A DNA stretch of 64,000 nt, from contig NZ_CP060780.1 in assembly GCF_014489495.1 (NCBI RefSeq), positions 1,623,001 to 1,687,000 of the forward strand, given 5' to 3'. Positions within the stretch are counted from its first letter, which is position 1. The number at the start of each line of letters is the position of its first letter. Below the pieces are notes generated by a model that was given only the letters and a program-made list of their open reading frames with translations, ran no database searches and was not told the origin of the DNA. Made by a program: the position numbers and the translations under genes. This DNA comes from Sphingomonas daechungensis (GTDB lineage: Bacteria; Pseudomonadota; Alphaproteobacteria; Sphingomonadales; Sphingomonadaceae). Positions 32,646-43,423 of the stretch are shown here, piece after piece.

Positions 32646-34434
32646 ATGTTGAGACTGGCGGTTGCCGCAATTGCGTTGGCGTTCAGCAGTGCCGCGCCAG
32701 CGACCGTCGACTATGCGATCGACCTGACCTCCCCGGAGCATCACAGCGGCAAGGTCCGCATCGTCTTCCCGTCGGGCGCAGCCGGAACGTTGGACGTGAA
32801 GATGCCTTCATGGCGGACAGGCCGCTACCAGATCCTCAATCTTGCCAACGGCTTGAGCGAATTCGCTGCGAAAGACGAACGCGGCCGCGCCTTGCCGTGG
32901 CAGAAGGTCGACAAGTCCACCTGGAGGATTCAACGGGCGGGCACCGGCCCCGTGACCGTCGAATATGACGTCTACGCCAATGAGCTGGGCCTAAGGTCGC
33001 GCCACATCGACGACAGCCACGCCTATCTCGATGCCTCCGCGGTATTCATGTACTCGGACGCGAGCCGCGCCGACGACGTCGCCGTCTCGCTCAAGGTGCC
33101 CGACGGATGGCGCAGCTTTTCCGGCCTGCAGTCAGCCGGCGCGAACCGGTTCACCGGCGCCAATTGGGATATCCTCGTCGACTCCCCGATCGAGACGGGG
33201 ATCAACCGCTCGTTCGCCTTCAAGGAGGGCGGACGCGACTATGACGTCGTGTTCTGGGCGAGGGCAATTACGACGCCAACCAGACTGTCGCCGACCTGAA
33301 AAAGATCGTTGCACAGGCCCCTTCGATCTGGAGCGCCTACCCGTTCCAGCGCTACGTTTTCATGATCCACGCAACCGACGGGGCGAGCGGGGCTACGGAG
33401 CACCGGAACTCCACTGTCATCCAGCTGCCGCGCAATTCCTTCCAACCGCGCGACAAATATCTGAAGTTCCTCAGCACCGCTTCGCATGAGTTCATTCATA
33501 CCTGGAACGTGAAGGCGTACCGGGCCGCTGCGATGGTGCCTTACGGCTACCAGAGCGAGAACTACACGGACCTGCTCTGGCTGCACGAAGGCTCGACCGA
33601 CTATTTCGCCGATCAGCTCCTGGTTCGCGCAGGCATCATGAAGCCCGACGAATATTTTGCGACCCTTGCCGACGCGATCGATCATCATCGGCACACTCCC
33701 GGGGCTTCGCTGCAGTCGGTCGCGTCGACGTCGTTCGATGAATGGATTGCTCCAGGCGGGACCGTGCAGCCAATGCCTGGGCGGATATTTATGCGGAAGG
33801 CTCGGTCGTTTCCTGGCTGCTCGACATCGCGCTGCTTCAGGACAGCGGCGGGAAGATTTCCTATCGCGACGTTCATGAGGCGTTGTTCCGCCGCTATCCC
33901 TCCGAGCAGGGAAAGGGCTTTCAGGCGGCCGATGTGAAAGCGATCCTCGCCGAGCTGACTGGCCATTCGTGGGACGACTGGTGGGCGCGGAATGTCGACG
34001 CGCCAGCGCCGGTGGATTTCGATCGGCTGCTCGGATCTGTCGGGCTCCGGATCTCCTACGAAGATAGCGACAAGACGGTGCCGACCAGGCCGTGGGTCGG
34101 GTGGAAAGCAGATCAGGCCGAAGGCGGCATGAAGCTGACGGGCGTGGAACGCGGCAGCCCGGCCTGGAATGCCGGCTTCGTTCCGGATGACATCATTACG
34201 GCTTTCGACGGGCGGAGAGTGACCAATGATCGCTTCGACGACGCGCTGACCGAAAGGAAGGTCGGCGACGTGGTCACCGTCAGCTATTTCCGCCGCGACC
34301 AGCTGCTTCAGAAGACGCTGAAGCTTGGCTCGATCCCGAAGAACAAGCCCAAGGTGGTAAAGGTCGCCAACGCCACTGCGGCTCAAAAAGCGCTTTATCA
34401 GCGCTGGCTGCTGGCGTCGTACCCGGCGAAATAG
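32646..34434 (+). CDS. M61 family glycyl aminopeptidase-like protein with C-terminal PDZ domain
   Basis: About 597 residues. It has a signal peptide (MLRLAVAAIALAFSSAAPA), an N-terminal beta domain (YAIDLTSPEHHSGKVRIVFP), the zinc site HEFIHTW with the downstream Glu in LHEGSTDYFADQLL, and a PDZ domain near the C-terminus (GSPAWNAGFVPDDIITAFDGRRV). This is the M61 layout; members remove N-terminal Gly/Ala residues. Breaks at GGG 33256-33258 and 33758-33760 are each repaired by one G. Periplasmic or exported. Confidence 0.9.
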
Positions 34435-34435
34435 G

Positions 34436-34468
34436 CAAACAAAAAGGGCGGCCCCGAAGGACCGCCCC
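34436..34468 (-). terminator. Intrinsic terminator of rpsD
   Basis: Read on the minus strand, GGGCGG ... CCGCCC forms a GC-rich hairpin (stem bases 34446-34451 and 34462-34467) followed by TTTTTG. It lies between the rpsD stop and the convergent M61 peptidase stop. Confidence 0.85.
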
Positions 34469-34491
34469 GCTTGTTCGAACTGACCGAAAAA

Positions 34492-35106
34492 TCAGCGCGA
34501 ATAGAATTCGATGACCAGGTTCGGTTCCATGCGGACCGGGTAGGGCACTTCGTCCAGCGTCGGAACGCGGGTGAAGCTGACCTTCGAGGTTCCGTCCGGC
34601 GACACGTAGTCGGGAACGTCACGCTCGGCGAGGCTCTGCGCCTCGATGACCAGGGCCATTTCCTGCGCCTTCGAGCCGAGCTCGATCACGTCGCCGACGT
34701 TCACGCGGCGGCTGGCGATGTTGCACTTCACGCCATTGACGCGGATGTGGCCGTGGCTGACCAGCTGGCGGGCTGCCCAGATCGTCGGCGCGAACTTGGC
34801 GCGATAGACGATCATGTCGAGGCGGCGCTCGAGCAGGCCGATGAGGTTCTGCGAAGCGTCGCCCTTCATGGCGCTGGCTTCCTGGTACGTCCGCTTGAAC
34901 TGCTTCTCGGTGACGTCGCCGTAATAGCCCTTCAGCTTCTGCTTGGCGCGGAGCTGAATGCCGAAGTCCGACACCTTGCTCTTGCGGCGCTGGCCGTGCT
35001 GACCGGGACCATATTCGCGGCGATTGACCGGGCTCTTCGGGCGTCCGAAGACGTTCTCGCCCATGCGGCGGTCGAGTTTATACTTGGCGCTAGAGCGCTT
35101 GCTCAC
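34492..35106 (-). CDS. rpsD: 30S ribosomal protein S4
   Basis: 204 residues from GTG 35106 ([22 protein letters not shown]), the alphaproteobacterial S4 type without N-terminal zinc cysteines. S4 N-terminal segment [14 protein letters not shown] and the S4 RNA-binding domain ([31 protein letters not shown]) are present. The frame opens earlier at 35148, but only GTG 35106 gives the conserved N-terminus. S4 binds 16S rRNA and starts small-subunit assembly. Confidence 0.95.
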   Translation of the reverse strand: MSKRSSAKYKLDRRMGENVFGRPKSPVNRREYGPGQHGQRRKSKVSDFGIQLRAKQKLKGYYGDVTEKQFKRTYQEASAMKGDASQNLIGLLERRLDMIVYRAKFAPTIWAARQLVSHGHIRVNGVKCNIASRRVNVGDVIELGSKAQEMALVIEAQSLAERDVPDYVSPDGTSKVSFTRVPTLDEVPYPVRMEPNLVIEFYSR

Positions 35107-35267
35107 ATCGTTTCTCCAACTTGCTTCTTTGTCGTGTCCGGACCGCACCGGCAGGCATGAAGCCTGACGCGATCACCACTTCACCGGACATGTGGGATCA
35201 ATTGCGAGCGGCGCACCTAGGCGAGAGGGCGCCGGAGGTCAAGTTCAGCCGCGGTTGCGGCTCGGGT

Positions 35268-35968
35268 TCACCAGGCGCGGATGATGCCGCGGATGGCTTT
35301 CACCTCGCGCGACGACCAGCCGGTCTTGGTGAAGATGGTGCGGATGGTGTTCTTGGTTGCCTGCGTCCGCGACGGCGGGTGGAAATAGCCCTTGGCGTCG
35401 AGCTCCTGCTCAAGCTGGACGATCATTCCTTCGACTTCGCCGTGAGGGCGGGCTCTTCCAGCTCCTTTGTCGTGGGCGAAGCAAGCTCTGAGCGCTTCGA
35501 CCATTCGTAGGCGAGCAGGATCACCGCTTGGGCAAGGTTGACGGAGCCGAACTCGGGATTGATCGGCACGGTGACGATGGCGTTTGCGAGGGCGACATCC
35601 TCGGTTTCGAGGCCCGAGCGTTCCGGACCAAACAAGATCGCCGTCCGGCCTGCTGAGGCGACAATGTCGTCGGCCATCTTTTCAGGGGTGACGACGGGCA
35701 TCACGAGGTCGCGGCGGCGGACGGTCGAGGCGAAGACGTTCGAGCAGTCGGCGATCGCCTCCTGCACCGTGTCGAAGACTTGCGCCTGTTCGAGCACGAT
35801 GTCGGCACCGCTCGCCGATGGGCCTGCATCGGGATTGGGCCAACCGTCGCGAGGCGCGACAAGCCGCATCTCGGTCATGCCGAAGTTGAGCATCGCGCGC
35901 GCTGCCTTGCCGATGTTCTGGCCAAGCTGCGGACGGACGAGAACGATGACGGGCTTGGCTGCGCTCAC
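35268..35968 (-). CDS. trmJ: tRNA/rRNA methyltransferase, TrmH family group 1 (TrmJ-like)
   Basis: SPOUT methyltransferase of about 233 residues: [46 protein letters not shown] and [16 protein letters not shown] form the knotted SAM site. The C-terminal extension ([18 protein letters not shown] ... [11 protein letters not shown]) is the TrmJ-type tail. One break at 35426-35427 (AA read for AAA on the minus strand) is repaired by one base. TrmJ methylates the 2'-OH of residue 32 in tRNAs. The start overlaps the nrdR stop by 4 bases. Confidence 0.85.
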
Positions 35969-36444
35969 AGCAACTTGTCGTGGCCGGGCGGGACCGCTTC
36001 CTTTTCCACCCGCTCGGCGATCTCGGCGAACTCGCTCGGGTCGCTGAAGTCCTTGTAGATGCTGGCGAAGCGGATGTAGGCGACGTGATCGATCGTGCGC
36101 AGGCCGAACATCACGGCTTCGCCGATCTTCACGGACGTTACTTCGTCGCCCTGCGTTTCCATCTGGCGCTGAACGCCGCTGACCAGCCGGTCGATCTTCG
36201 CCGGATCAACATCGCGCTTGCGACAGGCGTGGCCGATGGCGCGTTCCAGCTTGGCGCGGTCGAAGGGCTCGCGCTTGCCGTCCTTCTTCACGACGGTGAG
36301 ATCGCGTAGTTGGACCCGCTCGAAGGTGGTGAAACGCGCGCCGCAGGCTTCGCATTGGCGCCGGCGCCGGATCGCCGCTCCGTCTTCCGACGGGCGGCTG
36401 TCCTTCACCTGGCTGTCTTCATGGGCACAGAATGGGCAGCGCAT
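35965..36444 (-). CDS. nrdR: Transcriptional repressor NrdR
   Basis: 159 residues with the N-terminal zinc ribbon ([13 protein letters not shown] ... [13 protein letters not shown], four Cys) and an ATP-cone ([19 protein letters not shown]). NrdR represses ribonucleotide reductase genes through NrdR boxes. It shares one base with the glyA stop (TGATG), a coupled arrangement frequent in alphaproteobacteria. Confidence 0.96.
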   Translation of the reverse strand: MRCPFCAHEDSQVKDSRPSEDGAAIRRRRQCEACGARFTTFERVQLRDLTVVKKDGKREPFDRAKLERAIGHACRKRDVDPAKIDRLVSGVQRQMETQGDEVTSVKIGEAVMFGLRTIDHVAYIRFASIYKDFSDPSEFAEIAERVEKEAVPPGHDKLL

Positions 36445-37748
36445 CAGCTATAGATAGGGAAGCGCGCGCACAGTTCACGCACGCGACCGTTCACCTCGCT
36501 CTCGACTTCGCCATTGTTCTCCGGACCGTTCTTCACGAGCCCGTCGAGAACGTCGGCAACCATGTCGCCGATGTCGCGGAACTCCGCCTCACCGAATCCG
36601 CGGGTCGTGCCGGCCGGAGAGCCCACGCGGATGCCGCTGGTCTTCACCGGCGGCAGCGGATCGAACGGGACGCCGTTCTTGTTGCAGGTGATGCCGGCGT
36701 GCTCCAGGCTCTCGTCGGCGTCCTTGCCGGTGAGGCCAAGCGGGCGGAGGTCGACCAGCGCGAGGTGCGTGTCGGTGCCGCCGGCGACGAGATCCGCACC
36801 GCGTTCCTTAAGGCGGTTGGCGAGGGTCTTGGCGTTGGCGATCACGGCTTTGGCGTAGGTCTTGAACTCGGGCTGCAGCGCTTCGCCGAAGGCGACGGCC
36901 TTCGCGGCGATGACGTGCATGAGAGGGCCACCCTGGAGACCTGGGAAGACCGCCGAATTGACCTTCTTCGCGATGGCTTCGTCGTCGGTCATCACCATAC
37001 CGCCGCGTGGGCCGCGCAGCGTCTTGTGGGTGGTCGTCGTGACGATGTGCGCATGGCCGAAGGGGGAGGGGTGCTCGCCCGCTGCAACCAGGCCGGCAAA
37101 GTGGGCCATGTCGACGAACAAATAGGCTCCAACTTCATCGGCGATGGCGCGGAAGCGGGCGAAGTCGAGGTGACGCGGATAGGCCGAGCCGCCCGCGATG
37201 ATCATCTTCGGCTTATTCTCTTTCGCGAGCTTCTCGACCTCATCGAAGTCGACGAGATGGTCATCCTCGCGGACGCCGTACTGGACAGCGTTGAACCATT
37301 TGCCCGACTGAGCCGGCGGAGCGCCATGGGTCAGGTGGCCGCCCGCGGCAAGACTCATGCCCATGATCGTGTCGCCAGGCTGGAGCAGCGCCATCATCAC
37401 CGCGCCGTTGGCTTGTGCGCCCGAGTGCGGCTGGACGTTGGCGAAGCCGCAGCCGAAGAGCTTCTTGGCCCGCTCGATCGCCAGCGTCTCGACCTCGTCT
37501 GAAGGAGCGCAGCCCTGGTAGTAGCGGCGGCCGGGATAGCCTTCCGCGTACTTGTTGGTCAGAACCGAGCCCTGCGCTTCAAGCACTGCGCGGCTGACGA
37601 TGTTTTCCGACGCGATCAGCTCGATCTGGGTCTGCTCGCGGGTCAGTTCGTGCTTGATGCCCTCGAAGACTGCCAGATCGGCGTCGGCGAGGCCGCGGGT
37701 GAAGAAGCCGTCGGGCTGGACATCGTTGAGGTTGGCGGCGGTGGCCAT
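36444..37748 (-). CDS. glyA: Serine hydroxymethyltransferase
   Basis: 434 residues, PLP-dependent fold type I. The PLP Lys lies in [16 protein letters not shown], with [14 protein letters not shown] at the N-terminus and [10 protein letters not shown] for tetramer contacts. It converts serine and tetrahydrofolate to glycine and methylene-tetrahydrofolate. The start shares one base with the rpiB stop, and the stop shares one base with the nrdR start. Confidence 0.97.
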   Translation of the reverse strand: MATAANLNDVQPDGFFTRGLADADLAVFEGIKHELTREQTQIELIASENIVSRAVLEAQGSVLTNKYAEGYPGRRYYQGCAPSDEVETLAIERAKKLFGCGFANVQPHSGAQANGAVMMALLQPGDTIMGMSLAAGGHLTHGAPPAQSGKWFNAVQYGVREDDHLVDFDEVEKLAKENKPKMIIAGGSAYPRHLDFARFRAIADEVGAYLFVDMAHFAGLVAAGEHPSPFGHAHIVTTTTHKTLRGPRGGMVMTDDEAIAKKVNSAVFPGLQGGPLMHVIAAKAVAFGEALQPEFKTYAKAVIANAKTLANRLKERGADLVAGGTDTHLALVDLRPLGLTGKDADESLEHAGITCNKNGVPFDPLPPVKTSGIRVGSPAGTTRGFGEAEFRDIGDMVADVLDGLVKNGPENNGEVESEVNGRVRELCARFPIYS

Positions 37749-38197
37749 CAGGCGGGTTCCTGTTCCGAGGGGTTGGCGAGCTGGTCGACGCGTCGCTGGT
37801 GACGGCCGCCGAGGAATTCGCTCGTGAGGAAGGCGGTGACGCAGGCCTTTGCCATTTCAAGCCCGATCAGCCGGGCACCGAGGGCGATGGCATTGCAGTC
37901 GTTGTGCTTGCGAGCAAGCGAAGCGGACAGCGGTTCCGACACCTGTGCGCACCGGCAGGCGGGGTTTCGGTTGGCGGCGATGGCGACGCCGATTCCCGAC
38001 CCGCAAACGGTAATGCCGCGCTCGGCCCGGCCATCGGCGAGAGCATCGGCGAGAAGCGCTCCGTATCGCGGATAATCGACGCTTTCGGCGCTGTTTGTGC
38101 CAAAGTCGAGGACCTCGTGCCCGTCAGCCCGAAGCCAGTCGGCAAGCTGGTCCTTCATTTCGAAACCGGCGTGGTCGGCGGTCATCACTATGCGCAT
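37748..38197 (-). CDS. rpiB: Ribose-5-phosphate isomerase B
   Basis: 149 residues of the LacAB/RpiB family: [25 protein letters not shown], the active-site Cys in [16 protein letters not shown], and [14 protein letters not shown]. First gene of the rpiB-glyA-nrdR-trmJ chain. It interconverts ribose-5-phosphate and ribulose-5-phosphate. Confidence 0.95.
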   Translation of the reverse strand: MRIVMTADHAGFEMKDQLADWLRADGHEVLDFGTNSAESVDYPRYGALLADALADGRAERGITVCGSGIGVAIAANRNPACRCAQVSEPLSASLARKHNDCNAIALGARLIGLEMAKACVTAFLTSEFLGGRHQRRVDQLANPSEQEPA

Positions 38198-38378
38198 GCG
38201 AAACCCCTAGCGCGCCCCGCCTCAACGCGCCACCGTTGCGAGAGCGAAGAGAGGCGAATGGTCCCAATGTTCGCAGTGACACGCGTGTGCGCACGTGCCC
38301 CGCGCGGGGCAGGACGGGTTAAGTCGACGATGGTGAGCGGGAGTCGACGTCATCGCCGAGGCCCAAGCAAATGCAATC

Positions 38379-38729
38379 CTACGTTACCAGTCTGGATGCT
38401 GGGCGGGCAGCGGCAGGAATGGGTGGAAAGCGGACTTTAGCGCCGCCCTTCCACCAATCGCGATAATAGCGAAAAATGGTCTTGAAGGTTTGGTAGAGCA
38501 TGATGGTCACAATCCCGACGCTCCAAGCGACGACAGGAAGCCAAAGCCAGGTATTCGCCTTTCCGCCTCGGTTCAGCTCGATCACCACGAGTAGAGGTAT
38601 GCCAATAAGCAGCAAACCAATGGCCTGCGCGCGATTATGCCGAAATCGCCCGTCAGGAGAGTTTTCGAGCAAGCCTTGGTTATTCTGGACCCGCGACCAT
38701 CGATAGAAGCGGTTCGTTGTTCGTTTCAC
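38379..38729 (-). CDS. Small membrane protein with repeat-derived C-terminus
   Basis: 116 residues. Two membrane helices (AIGLLLIGIPLLVVIEL and WLWLPVVAWSVGIVTIMLY) follow an Arg-rich N-terminus. The last residues, KVRFPPIPAAARPASRLVT, are encoded by a copy of a short dispersed repeat (bases 38419-38437), so the original stop was probably lost to the repeat. No family recognised. Its neighbours suggest an accessory patch. Confidence 0.5.
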   Translation of the reverse strand: MKRTTNRFYRWSRVQNNQGLLENSPDGRFRHNRAQAIGLLLIGIPLLVVIELNRGGKANTWLWLPVVAWSVGIVTIMLYQTFKTIFRYYRDWWKGGAKVRFPPIPAAARPASRLVT

Positions 38730-39380
38730 GCGGCCCGTTCTACGGCCAGAGCTAGTGTCCGCAATGGGTCGAAGCCTGTCGCGGCAAGTTTGAGTAGTGA
38801 GAGTGAGCTGACCTAACTCAGTCCATTATAGCATGAGCCACAATGTTGGTGATGACACCCGCATTAACGCTGGACCGCGTTTGCTTCGCTTCTTTTCTCC
38901 TGTAATTTGGGTCTTGATCACGGATTGGAGTTTGACAATGTCGAAGCGTCTGTTTCCACCGTTCGTGCTCTGTGTCGCTTTGCTTGCGACGCCCTGTTTT
39001 AGCCAGTCTCAAACCACCGCGGACGCGGCGTCGAAGCCTGTTCAAACCGTACCTGCGAGCAACACGAACATTGGGCCAAAGGAAGAGAAGATCTGCGAAA
39101 ACATCACTCCCATCGGTAGCCGGCTCGCGACCAAGCGGTTCTGCGGCACTCGCGCCGAGTGGGAAGAACGCAAGCGCCAGGATCGGGATTTCACTGAGCA
39201 GGTTCAGAAGGGCAGACATTGTCAATCGCAAGGCGGCGCGCAATGCTGAAAGCATATTGGGGTAGAGCGGTGCTGCAGCGCCGATGATGTCGGCTTCGGG
39301 CGACGAATCGCCATAGCCCAGTGGCGACACTGGGTCGAAAGATACCCACACGCTGCTAATGTCCGGAACGGGTCGAATGC
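38419..39380. repeat. Four copies of a short dispersed repeat (core TGGGTCGAAAGC)
   Basis: Copies at 38419-38437 (ATGGGTGGAAAGCGGACTT), 38756-38775 (TGTCCGCAATGGGTCGAAGC), 39329-39341 (ACTGGGTCGAAAG) and 39358-39380 (ending ACGGGTCGAATGC, with a TGTCCG arm). The family appears to be built on TGTCCGC-n-ATGGGTCGAAAGCGGACA, an imperfect palindrome that I remember as common between genes of sphingomonads. All four lie within 1 kb, around two small accessory genes. Confidence 0.6.
38938..39249 (+). CDS. Secreted hypothetical protein, 103 aa
   Basis: ATG 38938 starts a signal peptide (LFPPFVLCVALLATPCFSQS). The mature part is hydrophilic and carries CENITPIGSRLATKRFCGTRAEWEERKRQDR, a pattern of two cysteines about 17 residues apart with TGSRL-like and TRAxWEExxRQDR elements that I associate with a conserved small secreted sphingomonad family of unknown function. 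The frame is open from 38833, but the upstream part is not protein-like. Confidence 0.65.
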   Translation: MSKRLFPPFVLCVALLATPCFSQSQTTADAASKPVQTVPASNTNIGPKEEKICENITPIGSRLATKRFCGTRAEWEERKRQDRDFTEQVQKGRHCQSQGGAQC

Positions 39381-39385
39381 TGCCA

Positions 39386-41153
39386 CTAGCTAAGCTGGTT
39401 TCGGCTGTCCCCTTCGAGCTGCGCAAGCCGGGCCGCCATTTCTTCCATGCGCTGCTGCATTGCGCTCTCGCGGGAGAAGCGGCCGCGGGCTACCCGGAGG
39501 GCTTCTGCCAGGGAGGGAATGATCTCGCGGATCGCGTCGATTTCCTGCTTGTTGTAGCGGTTGCCGTCCGAACGGCGGCCGATGAGCAATGTGCCGACCG
39601 AGCTTTCCTCGTCTTCCAGCACCAACTTCTCGACCAGCTTCGGGTCGTCGGCCGATGTGACTTCGCGGGCGGCGATGAGCTCGTGGCCCATGGCCGTGTC
39701 GAGGACGATTGCGGAGGCGGCGGGGTGGGCGGCCTGGTCGATCATCGAGAGGGCTCGGGTGGCGACTTCTTCGGGCGATTCCGTCAGGCCCCAGCTTTTC
39801 AGCCTCTTGGCCGCATCGTGGATCTGGTCGAGCGGGCCGCCGAAATGCTTGCGGGTCCAGCCGAGAACGGCGGATTGCGTAGGCGAGAAGACGCCGGCGG
39901 CGATGATCGCTCCGACGGTTGTCGCGCCCGCCTCGCTGTCGTGGCCCATGACCTCGGTAATGACGAGCTTCACGAGGTCGGAGCTCGCCGCCCAGACGAC
40001 GCCGACGATCAGGGTGACGACCGCGTAGGCCGCCGAGCGGGTGATGACGGTATCCGCTTCCCATAGTCGGAAGCGGGTGAGCGCGACGAGGAGTCCGACG
40101 GCCATGGCCGCCATGCCGGTGCTGAACAAGAGCAGCACGACGAGGCTCATCAGCGGCGTGTAGCCGCTCGGATCGTCGCCCATCGATGCCGCCACGATCA
40201 GCGCGGCGAGGACCAGCAGGATGCCTGCTGCAAAGCCGAAGCCCGCATATTTGATCTGCTGACGGACGATCCCCTCGGGCTCGCGGCGGAAGCGGATGAA
40301 CTGGCTGCCGAGGACCCCGAGCAAGGCGACAAGGCCGACGATGCCCTGCACGTCCTCGTCGATGTCGGGAAACGAAACGAAGCAGGTCAGCGGGATGCCA
40401 AGCGGGATCAGCCAGCGAAGGACGCGCGGGACGAAGACGCCGTCCGGGAAGGAAGCGAGGGCGATGAGGAGCAGGTAGAAGAAGACCGCCCCAGGATGTC
40501 GATCATGTAGTCCTGGTTGGTCCACAGCCACAGCTGCATCGGCGGATCGATCGTCGCGACCATGCCGACGAAAGCGAAGGCGAGGAGCATCGCGACGGGA
40601 TCGTTCGGGCGCCTCAAGGCGAGGAGCAGGCCACAGACGAGAAGCGCGGTGCAGGCGAGGAGGGCGGTGACGAGCCTTGCGGCGACCCTGAGGTCGCGGT
40701 CCCTGACAGCGGCCGGGTCGGACGTGATCCTGTGCTTTTGCTGCGAAAGCTCCAGCTTCCGGCCGTTTGGTTGGACCAGGGTGACCTTGACCGGCTTGCC
40801 CTGCGCCTGGTCGAGGCGCTTTGCGAATTGCGAAACCTGGTAGTCCGCGGGGACAGCCGTCCCGTCGATGGCGACGACGGTCGAGGTCAGCGGCACGGCC
40901 GGCTTCTCTCCCGGGGAGCGTAGGTACCGACCTTCAAGTCGCCTTCCGTGGTGACGTCGAAGTCGAGGCCGTACTGATAGATTACGGGCTGCATCCAGTA
41001 GGTCGCCCGGACGGCGTAGATGGTCGAGATGATGACGGTCAGGATCGCCAGGCCGAAGAGGATCATCCACAGCGGACGCAGCAAGTTCGCCCAGCGATCG
41101 GGCAAGGCCCGCAAGCGCGCGGGTGGATTCAGGAACATCATCACAAAGGCCAT
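39386..41153 (-). CDS. Membrane protein with PDZ-like and GAF-like domains, no kinase
   Basis: About 588 residues after repair at 40910-40916 and at C-run 40489-40492. There is one N-terminal membrane helix (PLWMILFGLAILTVIISTIYA) and a PDZ-like periplasmic loop (VAIDGTAVPADYQVSQF, KPVKVTLVQPNG). Some eight membrane helices follow, then a cytoplasmic GAF-like domain (ASAIVLDTAMGHELIAAREV, VGTLLIGRRSDGNRYNKQEID) and a short terminal coiled coil (MQQRMEEMAARLAQLEGD). No HisKA, HATPase, GGDEF or other output domain is present. Its function is unknown; the layout suggests a membrane sensor that passes a signal to a separate partner. Confidence 0.7.
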
Positions 41154-41232
41154 TCGAGAACCGGGCCCCAGTACCGACTCAATGGCGCGATGTTACCAGC
41201 ACTTAACGGGTATTAAATAGCCCTTGCCGGGC

Positions 41233-42444
41233 TCAGGCAGCGGCCTGCATGTCCAGCCGGTCCCAGATTTCGACCAGGGCGGAGGTCAGTTCGTCCATCA
41301 TCTCGGCCGTGTGGTGCGGGCCGGGCGTAAAGCGCAGCCGCTCCGTACCGCGCGGGACGGTCGGATAATTGATGGGCTGAACGTAGAGGCCGTACTCGGC
41401 GAGCAGGATGTCGCTGATCCGCTTGGCCTTGACCGGGCAGCCGACCAAAAGCGGCACGATGTGCGTCACGCTGGGCATCACCGGGAGGCCGGCGGAGCGG
41501 AACTTGGCCTTGAGCTGCGCGGCCGCCGCCTGCTGCATGTCGCGCTCTGTCGAGCTGGCCTTCAGATGGCGGACGCTTGCAAGCGCACCGGCAACGAGCA
41601 CCGGTGACAGCGAGGTCGTGAAGATGAAACCGGGCGCGTAGCTGCGGATGCAGTCGACGATCGTCTTCGAAGCGGTGATGTAGCCGCCCATCACGCCGAA
41701 CGCCTTGCCGAGCGTGCCTTCGATGAGGGTGAGGCGATCCGCGACGCCGTCACGTTCCGAAATGCCGCCACCGCAGGCGCCGTACATGCCGACCGCGTGG
41801 ACCTCGTCGAGGTAGGTCAGCGCGTTGTACTTGTCGGCGAGGTCGCAGATCTCGGCAATCGGCGCGACGTCGCCGTCCATCGAATAGACGCTTTCGAACG
41901 CGATCAGCTTCGGAGTTTCGGGCTCTGCTGCGGCCAGTAGTTCCTCGAGATGTTCGAGGTCGTTGTGGCGGAACACGCGCTTCTCGCAACCCGAGTTCTT
42001 GATGCCGGCGATCATCGAAGCGTGATTGAGTTCATCGGAGAAGATCACGCAGCCGGGGAGCAGCTTGCCCAAAGTCGACAGCGCCGCCTCGTTGGAGACG
42101 TAGCCGGACGTGAAGAGCAGCGCGGACTCCTTGCCATGAAGCGAAGCCAGCTCTTCCTCGAGCTGGACGTGGAGATGGGTGTTGCCGCCGATGTTGCGGG
42201 TGCCGCCCGACCCGGCACCAACGTCGCGGAGCGCGAGCTCCATCGCTTCGATCACCGAGGGGTGCTGGCCCATTGCAAGATAGTCGTTCGAGCACCAGAC
42301 GGTGATCGGCTTCGGGCCATTGCCGCCGAAGCATTGCGCGTTGGGGAAGTTGCCCTTGGTGCGCAGGATATCGACGAAGACGCGATACCGGCCTTCCTCG
42401 TGCAGCTTGTCGATGGCTGCCTTGAAGATGCTGTCGTAATCCAT
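41233..42444 (-). CDS. hemA: 5-aminolevulinate synthase
   Basis: About 403 residues from ATG 42444 ([14 protein letters not shown]). PLP-dependent: [37 protein letters not shown] and the PLP Lys in [14 protein letters not shown]. It condenses glycine and succinyl-CoA, the alphaproteobacterial (C4) route into haem. The frame is open to 42585, but the family start is at 42444. The usual GPRGGG segment reads GACGGG here. Confidence 0.96.
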   Translation of the reverse strand: MDYDSIFKAAIDKLHEEGRYRVFVDILRTKGNFPNAQCFGGNGPKPITVWCSNDYLAMGQHPSVIEAMELALRDVGAGSGGTRNIGGNTHLHVQLEEELASLHGKESALLFTSGYVSNEAALSTLGKLLPGCVIFSDELNHASMIAGIKNSGCEKRVFRHNDLEHLEELLAAAEPETPKLIAFESVYSMDGDVAPIAEICDLADKYNALTYLDEVHAVGMYGACGGGISERDGVADRLTLIEGTLGKAFGVMGGYITASKTIVDCIRSYAPGFIFTTSLSPVLVAGALASVRHLKASSTERDMQQAAAAQLKAKFRSAGLPVMPSVTHIVPLLVGCPVKAKRISDILLAEYGLYVQPINYPTVPRGTERLRFTPGPHHTAEMMDELTSALVEIWDRLDMQAAA

Positions 42445-42562
42445 TGCGCGATGCTTACCCGAGAGGGACTCCGGATCGATTAGGGAATATCCCTTATCCC
42501 CGCTTGGCCGGGCATTTAGCGACGGTGCCTCCGGAATTCCATTGCGAACGACTCGCAACAAG

Positions 42563-43350
42563 TCAAAGCGTTCGGACCTCCCCAATCCCGTAACGGGCCA
42601 GCGTGCCGAGGAGAGGCGAGCGCGGCTCTGCCGTGAAGATCATCACCCCTCCACGCGGGTCCGCCGGCCACGGCTGCTCGCGGGTCAGGTAGGCGATCCG
42701 GCGGGCGATGCCGGGGCCGCCGTCGATCCATTCAACGCCAGGGTAGGCCGCTTCGAGCTCCTCCCGGAGAAGCGGGAAGTGGGTGCAGGCCAATACGCCG
42801 ACGTCGATCCGGTCGCCGCTCAGGGCATCGAACATCGGCTGCGCGGCAGCGCGAACGGCATCGACGGTCACCTCGTCGCCGGCCAGCTTCGCTTCGGCAA
42901 GGTCGACCAGCTCGGGCGAACCGTGGCGGATGATGGTGCAGTCCGCGGCAAACTCCGCCGCGAGATTGTCGACGTAGGGTTGGCGGACGGTTGCCTGAGT
43001 TCCGAGAACGCCGATCACGCGCGACTTCGACAGCTCGGCGGCTGGCTTGATCGCGGGCACGGTGCCGACGACCGGTAGGTCCAGCGCCGACCGGACGTGG
43101 TCGAGGGCGATGGTCGATGCCGTATTGCAGGCGATGATGGCCAGGCGAGGGTGGAAGCGCTCCACGAGCCGGCCCAGGAGGGCGGGTACGCGGCTGGCGA
43201 TCTCGGCCTCGCTCCGTCCGCCGTATGGGTAGCCGGCATTGTCCGCGACGTAGACGATCGGCGCGTTCGGGAGCAGCACCCGTGCCGGTTCGAGGACCGA
43301 GAGCCCCCGACGCCGGAATCGAAGAACAGGAGAGGTGCGTCCGCATCCAT
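42563..43350 (-). CDS. murI: Glutamate racemase
   Basis: About 263 residues. [12 protein letters not shown] (after repair of the C-run 43304-43308), [10 protein letters not shown], the first catalytic Cys in [13 protein letters not shown] and the second in [11 protein letters not shown] are all present. It makes D-glutamate for peptidoglycan. The start is taken at ATG 43350 ([13 protein letters not shown]). The gene is divergent from plsY across about 73 bases. Confidence 0.92.
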
Positions 43351-43423
43351 TCCGACCGCTTTGCACGCGGCGTGAATGCGCGCAATTGCAGGCTCGGCGC
43401 CTTCTGCTACCAATCCGACGGGT

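Noticed and set aside
36432..37502. 356-codon plus-strand frame over glyA
   Set aside because: Antisense shadow of a full, well-conserved glyA gene.
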